Below are positions 59,734-64,000 of a DNA stretch of 64,000 bases, one piece after another. The DNA is taken from NCBI GenBank assembly GCA_964016885.1, contig OZ024743.1, positions 179,012,888 to 179,076,887 on the forward strand, written 5' to 3'. A program made the position numbers and the translations under genes. The notes under the pieces were generated by a model. It did not search any database, was not told the origin of the DNA, and worked only from the letters and a program-made list of their open reading frames with translations. Numbering within the stretch: position 1 is the stretch's first letter; the number at the start of each line of letters is the position of its first letter. Origin of the DNA: Eledone cirrhosa (Eukaryota > Mollusca > Cephalopoda > Octopoda > Eledonidae).

Positions 59734-61742
59734 TTACTTACCTTCCGGGCTCTTGTGAAGGTCGGGTTGTTCGACCTCCATAGTTAGTGGGGTTTCTTTT
59801 GGGAACCCCTTTAAAAGTCTTGAAGTGGGTTTTACGTTCGGGGTTCCCACGTCCCGAAGAAAGCTGTCACGTATTTCTTTGAATATGTCGAGCGACATTC
59901 GCACCAGAACCAAATCTTCCGGCACGCGAAATGTGATCGATTTAAACATTTCCCCCTCCTTTTGTATATTTTCACTTCGTGCTACGAGGGCCATCAGTTC
60001 CTTGTTGGCCCTCCTGACGAGCACGAAGTTTTGTATGTTTTGTTGGTGTGATTTTATTTGTTTGCGTGGCTGTGGTGGTGATGGTTTTGGTGGTGTTGTT
60101 TCGGTTGTATCTGTGTTTGTTGTGAGTGCGATACCTGTGGTTTCAGATGTTTGTGTGTATATTTGTTCTTGCGTCTGTTTCGGTTGTTTGCGTTTGGGGG
60201 ATTCTGGTGATGGTGATGGTGGTGTTGATGTTGGTGTTATTGGAGAAATGTTTGCGTGGGTGGTGTCTGCGTTTTTTATTGTGGGTGCTTTTGTGCTTTG
60301 TTGAGTTCTTTTTTTTCTTTTTGTGTTTCCTTTTTTGTATTTTGGGGGATTTGGGATTTCCCTCATTTTCACTACTGGTAGATGAGGGGTCTGTGTCTGT
60401 AAGTGTGTCTGTATGTATGTTTAAGGTTTTATTGATCTGTGTATTTGGGGGGAGAGGGGGAATTTGACAGCTTTCCTCGTTTCCCCCCTGGGTGGTCAAT
60501 GTTGGTGGTGGTCTTTCTATTGGTGTTGTTGTTGGTGGTTTTGCCGGTGCAGATGTTGGTTGTGGTCCTCGCCCCGGCGTCGGCAGCAGTGGACCCTTTC
60601 GACCCCTTGCTTCTTTCAGCAGTTGAGGGCAGAAGGCTCGTTTTTTCCCCACAAACAAAACACTTCGGCCTTTTGCCTTCGGTCATAATGTGAATGACAG
60701 TCCCATTCTGAAGGCGGATATGGTCTGGGATTGTCTTCACATTCTCGGGCCTGATCTGGAGAAGGATCTCCAGGTCAACCACGGAACAGTCCTCTCTGGC
60801 CGTTCTGGTCACTTCTATAGCGACTTAATCCGTCCCCTCAACAATCACACATCCCAGAAGCCACGACATGTCAAGTCCTGGTGGGATTCTGGGAATGCAG
60901 AGACGGGCCGTTCTTTTTCCCATGTGGGAGGGGTACATTATGACCTTACTGGTTTTGCAAGGAGTCATGGCGTGTTTTATAGCGAGGCCTTCTGACTTGA
61001 ACAACACCGAAATGGTGCCGTACTGTCTGCCCCTCTCTATGTACTGGGTGTCTTCTCTGATGCACCTCAGCGCGACTTCGATATCTTCTTCTGGGATTAA
61101 CGCTGCCCTTTTGGTTTGTGCTGAGATGCATCTATAATGCACCGTTTTGCGCTCCACTGCTTCAATAGCTTCTACCGGGACAGTTAAGTTGGCCCAAGTT
61201 TGCTCTTGCTTGATGAGCTTCCAGGCCTGGGCCAACTTTTCATCTTTGTTTGAGAGGTGCAGGCTGAAGCATGACCTCTTTTTTGCTGCTGCCGCAGCGA
61301 AAGTGGTCTTGTTTTCGTTGGGGGTGTTGTTGACGTTGTTCTTGTTGGTGTTGTTGTTAGCACTGTCGCTGTTATCATTGTTGTCTTTGTTGCCACCGTT
61401 GTTATCGGTGCAGTTGGTATTGTTGCTGTTGGTGTTGTCGCTATTTGTTTTCATGTTAGTGGTGTTGATATTGTTGTTGTATTTGTTATTTTATTTTTTG
61501 TTATCTGTATTTTCGTTGTCGCTGTTACTGTCATTTTTTTCAAAATTAGAGTTCTTATTGGTATCATTGGTGTCTTTGTTTACCTTGTTTGTGGTGGTGT
61601 TTGTGTTATCAATGTGTGTTAATTTCGCTGTAGCGCTCCTCTCAACTTCTACGTCGTTGTCGCACGACAGCCGACATATCGCTGGGGGGCGTGGCTCAGC
61701 CTTGTTTTTTTTTCTTCGTAAATTTTTTAACATTTTTAACAT
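59734..61742 (-). pseudogene. Tx1-like ORF1 (copy D, broken)
   Basis: ATG at 61742 (MLKMLKNLRRKKN) opens an 83-codon frame that ends in TAA at 61491-61493 and continues in the same frame at ATG 61454. The N terminus is Asn/Thr/Asp-rich (DNTNSNNTN, NNNTNKNNVNN). Next comes a conserved middle part with YGTISVLFKSEG and YPSHMGKR, an in-frame stop near 60822, then CFVCGEK, the start of the zinc knuckle. A frameshift inside the knuckle moves the rest (RAFCPQLLKE) to a second frame (60143-60658). The C-terminal domain lies in a third (59734-60372; NKELMALVAR ... VPEDLVLVRMSLDIFKEI). The gene order matches A and C. Confidence 0.72.
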
Positions 61743-61906
61743 TTATAAAAAAGTTCCAAAAGGCCCAAATATTATACTTTCCCCTTCACGGGGCAAAGTC
61801 TAAGGGCTTATATCCCTTACACAACAAGAAATATTTAACAACAAATAATTTAAACAGGCAAATAAAGCCACTTACTGTGAGCGAGCAAAATACGTCCGCT
61901 TAGACC

Positions 61907-61923
61907 AATAATAATAATAATAA
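61907..61923. repeat. (AAT)n at the 5' end of copy D
   Basis: Five to six AAT units directly outside the first base of copy D, followed by TTAATATTAATAG. No LINE 3' end lies on its other side, so this may be the original target tract. Confidence 0.85.
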
Positions 61924-61993
61924 GTTAATATTAATAGTGGAATTTTTGAGGTTGACTCTTTATCACCGCTTTTATTCTGCATCGCACTTGGAA

Positions 61994-62025
<32 letters not shown>

Positions 62026-62315
62026 AAACTGATTAGCCTGCTCCTTTCATAATGTGTTATTCGATTTTGAGTGAGAGCAGTATGATTGAATGCTTAATAA
62101 GTTCGATTTGTAATTATTAGGTCGTCTCGGGTTCAATCATATTTCATCGAATCTTGAACGATTATGATTTACCATAACCTCGGCTATGGCAATGTTTGAA
62201 ATTGAGTAGAACTGGGTGGAAAACGATTGGATTGACTTTATCTGAAATCCCAAATCCCAACTCTGTCACATACACTCTGCAATGCTAAATAACCGAAATA
62301 ATGAAGTGAAGGGTA
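61924..62315. other. Spacer without a recognised gene, with a (GAA)n tract
   Basis: It holds a (GAA)n tract at 61990-62027 and otherwise AT-rich unique-looking sequence. No open frame of interest and no recognised repeat. Confidence 0.5.
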
Positions 62316-62588
62316 CACCTGTCTCTAGAAGGCCCTGCCCCTGATCCCAATTTTTTGGCTGTGAAGCGACTGAGAGTACAAGATTTCGCCCTGGACATGA
62401 CGCCAGACCATCGTAAGGGTAAACCCCCAGTTATTGCTGTTATTCATTTCTAGTTGCGTATGCTGGCGCAACGTAAAATGAAATATTTTGCTCAATAATA
62501 CAACACAACAACCCAGTCCAGGAATCGAACTCACAACATTATGATCGTAAATCCAACACCCTCACAACAACTAAACCACACACCTCCA
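62316..62588 (-). mobile_element. tRNA-derived SINE, minus strand
   Basis: On the minus strand it begins near 62588 with GGAGGTGTGTGGTTTAGTTG, which fits an A box, and has a B box GAGTTCGATTCCTGG about 50 bases on. It continues with TTGTGTTGTATTATTGAGCAAAATATTTCATTTTACGTTGC. I know this head and body from abundant cephalopod SINEs; that recognition is from memory. RNA polymerase III internal promoters would drive it. The 3' limit is uncertain, as the last 150 bp are not clearly part of the family. Confidence 0.65.
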
Positions 62589-62728
62589 CTCTATATATAT
62601 GAGGCCAGTTTATATCTTTGCTCAGCCGTTTCTCCTTTGTCCGATTTCTTGTCATTCTTCGTATTGAAGGTATTGAGAATGAAAGTGATGTGTATATGAC
62701 ATATAATGAAGGCAATAGTTTAAGAGAA

Positions 62729-62782
62729 TGTATGTATGTATGTATGTATGTATGAATGTATGTATGTATGTATGTATGTATT
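62729..62782. repeat. (ATGT)n microsatellite
   Basis: About 13 tetranucleotide units with one ATGA interruption near 62755. Open frames of Met/Tyr/Cys/Val or Ile/His/Thr type across it are artefacts. Confidence 0.95.
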
Positions 62783-62824
62783 TCTCGTTCAGCGCATCGG
62801 TAGGGGTTCTCCTACATGGATATA

Positions 62825-62921
62825 AAGTAGTGGCCGTACTCGAAAACGAGTTGGCAGCCACCACCATGTATGTATGTATGTATGTATGTATGTATGTATG
62901 TATGTATGTATGTATGTATGT
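62825..62921. repeat. Dispersed repeat end with (ATGT)n tail, copy 1
   Basis: The sequence GTGGCCGTACTC ... GAGTTGGCAGCCACCACC runs directly into (ATGT)n at 62866-62921. A similar flank occurs before the (ATGT)n at 63927-64000 (copy 2), so this is a dispersed element or duplicated flank rather than a lone microsatellite. Confidence 0.6.
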
Positions 62922-63466
62922 CGGGTCACCCTTGAGTGCTACTGGTAACATGTAACCCAGTACAACCTGTCGCATGGTCGGGTCGTCGGCGACTAATCCG
63001 GCAAGCCCCACAAGTTTACTTGGTGAGGAGGGTGATTTTGGACACCCTGCAGGACAAAAAACAAAACCTGAAAATTGACGGAAGAACTCATAATTGTCAA
63101 CGACCATCCAAACGTGTGTAAATATGTATATACACATGTACATATGTATGTATATGTGTACATACATGGGTGCATGTGTATGTATATGCACGGGGACATA
63201 GAAATAGTCGGGCTGGACACCCGATCGCGTGGTTAAACCACTGGGAGTGAAGGACCACTAGCCTTTCTCAGGGCATTCTTCTAGGAGAAGGCAACTCAGG
63301 AAACTGGGATAACTCCGCTATAAAACCTGCGGCTCAGTAGTTACCGATGATGTTGATCTTTTCTTCTTCTCGGGTTATAGGTACTGTCGCTCAGAGAGTG
63401 GATTAGCTAAATGCAGTCTTTTCTCACTTTAAAAAATATCTTCACGCACAGGCATTGTACGATAGA
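62922..63466. other. Spacer without a gene
   Basis: It contains a tract of alternating purine and pyrimidine (mostly TATG/TGTA/CATG) at about 63119-63190 and a stretch at 63205-63345 (GGGCTGGACACCCGATCGCG ... CTCAGTAGTTACCG) that looks like interspersed repeat but that I cannot name. Short open frames are low-complexity artefacts. Confidence 0.45.
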
Positions 63467-63655
63467 ATTAATTAATTGTTTCTACTTTAGGCACAAGGCC
63501 AGCAATTACTCAGTGCATTACTGGTACTTTATTTTATCGACCCCGTAAGGATGAAAGGCAAAGTTAACCTCAGCGGGATTTGAACTCAGACCGTAAAGGG
63601 ACGTAACTATGCTGGAAAGCAAGGCGTCCGACTCTCTACCGATACTGCCAATCCA
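63467..63655 (-). mobile_element. tRNA-derived SINE, left arm of a palindrome
   Basis: On the minus strand it carries an A-box-like TGGCAGTATCGGTAGAG and a B box GAGTTCAAATCCCGC. The body that follows (TTGACTTTGCCTTTCAT type, with GGGGTCGATAAAATAAAGTACCAGTAATGC) is typical of cephalopod SINEs. It is the near-perfect inverse of 63669-63857, separated by a 13-base loop. Confidence 0.8.
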
Positions 63656-63668
63656 TCAATAATTAAGG

Positions 63669-63857
63669 TGGATTGGCAGTATCGGTAGAGGGTCGGACGC
63701 CATGCTTTCCAGCATAGTTACGTCCCTTTACGATCTGAGTTCAAATCCCGCCGAGGTTGACTTTGCCTTTCATACTTACGGGGTCGATAAAATAAAGTAC
63801 CAGTAATGCACTGGGTTATTGCTGGCCTTGTACCTAAAGTAGAAACAATTAATTAAT
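63669..63857 (+). mobile_element. tRNA-derived SINE, right arm of a palindrome
   Basis: Same element as the left arm, in plus orientation: A box near 63673-63689, B box GAGTTCAAATCCCGC near 63739, then the GGTTGACTTTGCCTTTCAT body. Both arms stop at the same point, at AGAAACAATTAATTAAT, so the inversion includes identical 3' ends. This favours an inverted duplication over two independent insertions. Confidence 0.8.
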
Positions 63858-63889
63858 AATTATTAATTATTATTAATAATGGTATATTG

Positions 63890-64000
63890 TGCAATGACCA
63901 TACTCGGTAACGACGGGGCAGCCATCATGTATGTATGTATGTATGTATGTATGTATGTATGTATGTATGTATGTATGTATGTATGTATGTATGTATGTAT
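63890..64000. repeat. Dispersed repeat end with (ATGT)n tail, copy 2 (runs off the edge)
   Basis: TGACCATACTCGGTAACG ... GGGGCAGCCATC precedes (ATGT)n from 63927 to the window end. The flank resembles that of copy 1 at 62825-62865. Confidence 0.6.

Larger units (their letters stand above)
56126..61906 (-). mobile_element. Tx1-like LINE copy D, diverged subfamily, full length
   Basis: It has the same layout as A-C but is much more diverged. The 3' end is GGCCCTTGTGGCCAATAAATGAAATC followed by (ATT)n, and the 5' end at about 61906 abuts a short (AAT)n (61907-61923). ORF1 and ORF2 are recognisable along their whole length, each with several breaks. As an outgroup it shows which mutations in A, B and C are derived. 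Confidence 0.88.

Noticed and set aside
62652..63220. Open frames rich in His-Thr-Tyr-Ile or Met-Tyr-Val-Cys
   Set aside because: They run through (ATGT)n and alternating TG/CA tracts and are not conserved protein.

Overview
The window looks like a stretch of a coleoid cephalopod (octopus- or squid-type) genome made almost entirely of repeats. The organism call rests on three tRNA-derived SINE copies at 62.3-63.9 kb whose heads and bodies I recognise from cephalopods (a B-box followed by a 'TTGACTTTGCCTTTCAT...GGGGTCGATAAA' type body). The many (ATGT)n and (AAT)n microsatellites and the Tx1-like and restriction-like-endonuclease LINEs fit this. I find no host gene that I can support.

Region 1 (1-37125) is one uninterrupted minisatellite of about 1,550 units of 24 bp and runs off the left edge. 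The plus strand is almost pure G+T. The unit has no stop codon in five of six frames, so the very long open frames here follow from the unit and are not evidence of genes. Higher-order blocks of about 1.0, 1.2, 2.0-3.0, 2.5 and 3.4 kb are copied within the array, nearly always in whole multiples of 24 bp.

Region 2 (37126-38391) is non-coding: the 3' stub of a LINE with an (AAT)n tail, then AC-rich and A-rich low-complexity DNA. Region 3 (38392-41975) is a young, nearly full-length, plus-strand LINE with an R2-like layout (N-terminal basic/Myb-like segment, reverse transcriptase, CCHC finger, restriction-like endonuclease). It has a 26-bp target-site duplication and one in-frame TAG.

Region 4 (41976-61906) is a head-to-tail train of four minus-strand Tx1-like LINEs, here called A, B, C and D. 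Each encodes ORF1 (zinc knuckle) and ORF2 (APE endonuclease, reverse transcriptase, CCHC finger). Every intact 5' end (A, C, D) abuts an (AAT)n tract, and the tracts beside A and C are the tails of B and D. This suggests insertion into (AAT)n, with each copy's tail serving as the landing site for the next. All ORF2 copies are dead. A, B and C share inactivating mutations in mutually incompatible pairs, which implies recombination or gene conversion.

Region 5 (61907-64000) holds a (GAA)n tract, one minus-strand SINE, three (ATGT)n tracts, a copy pair of another ATGT-tailed repeat, and two SINEs facing each other as a 189-bp-arm palindrome.
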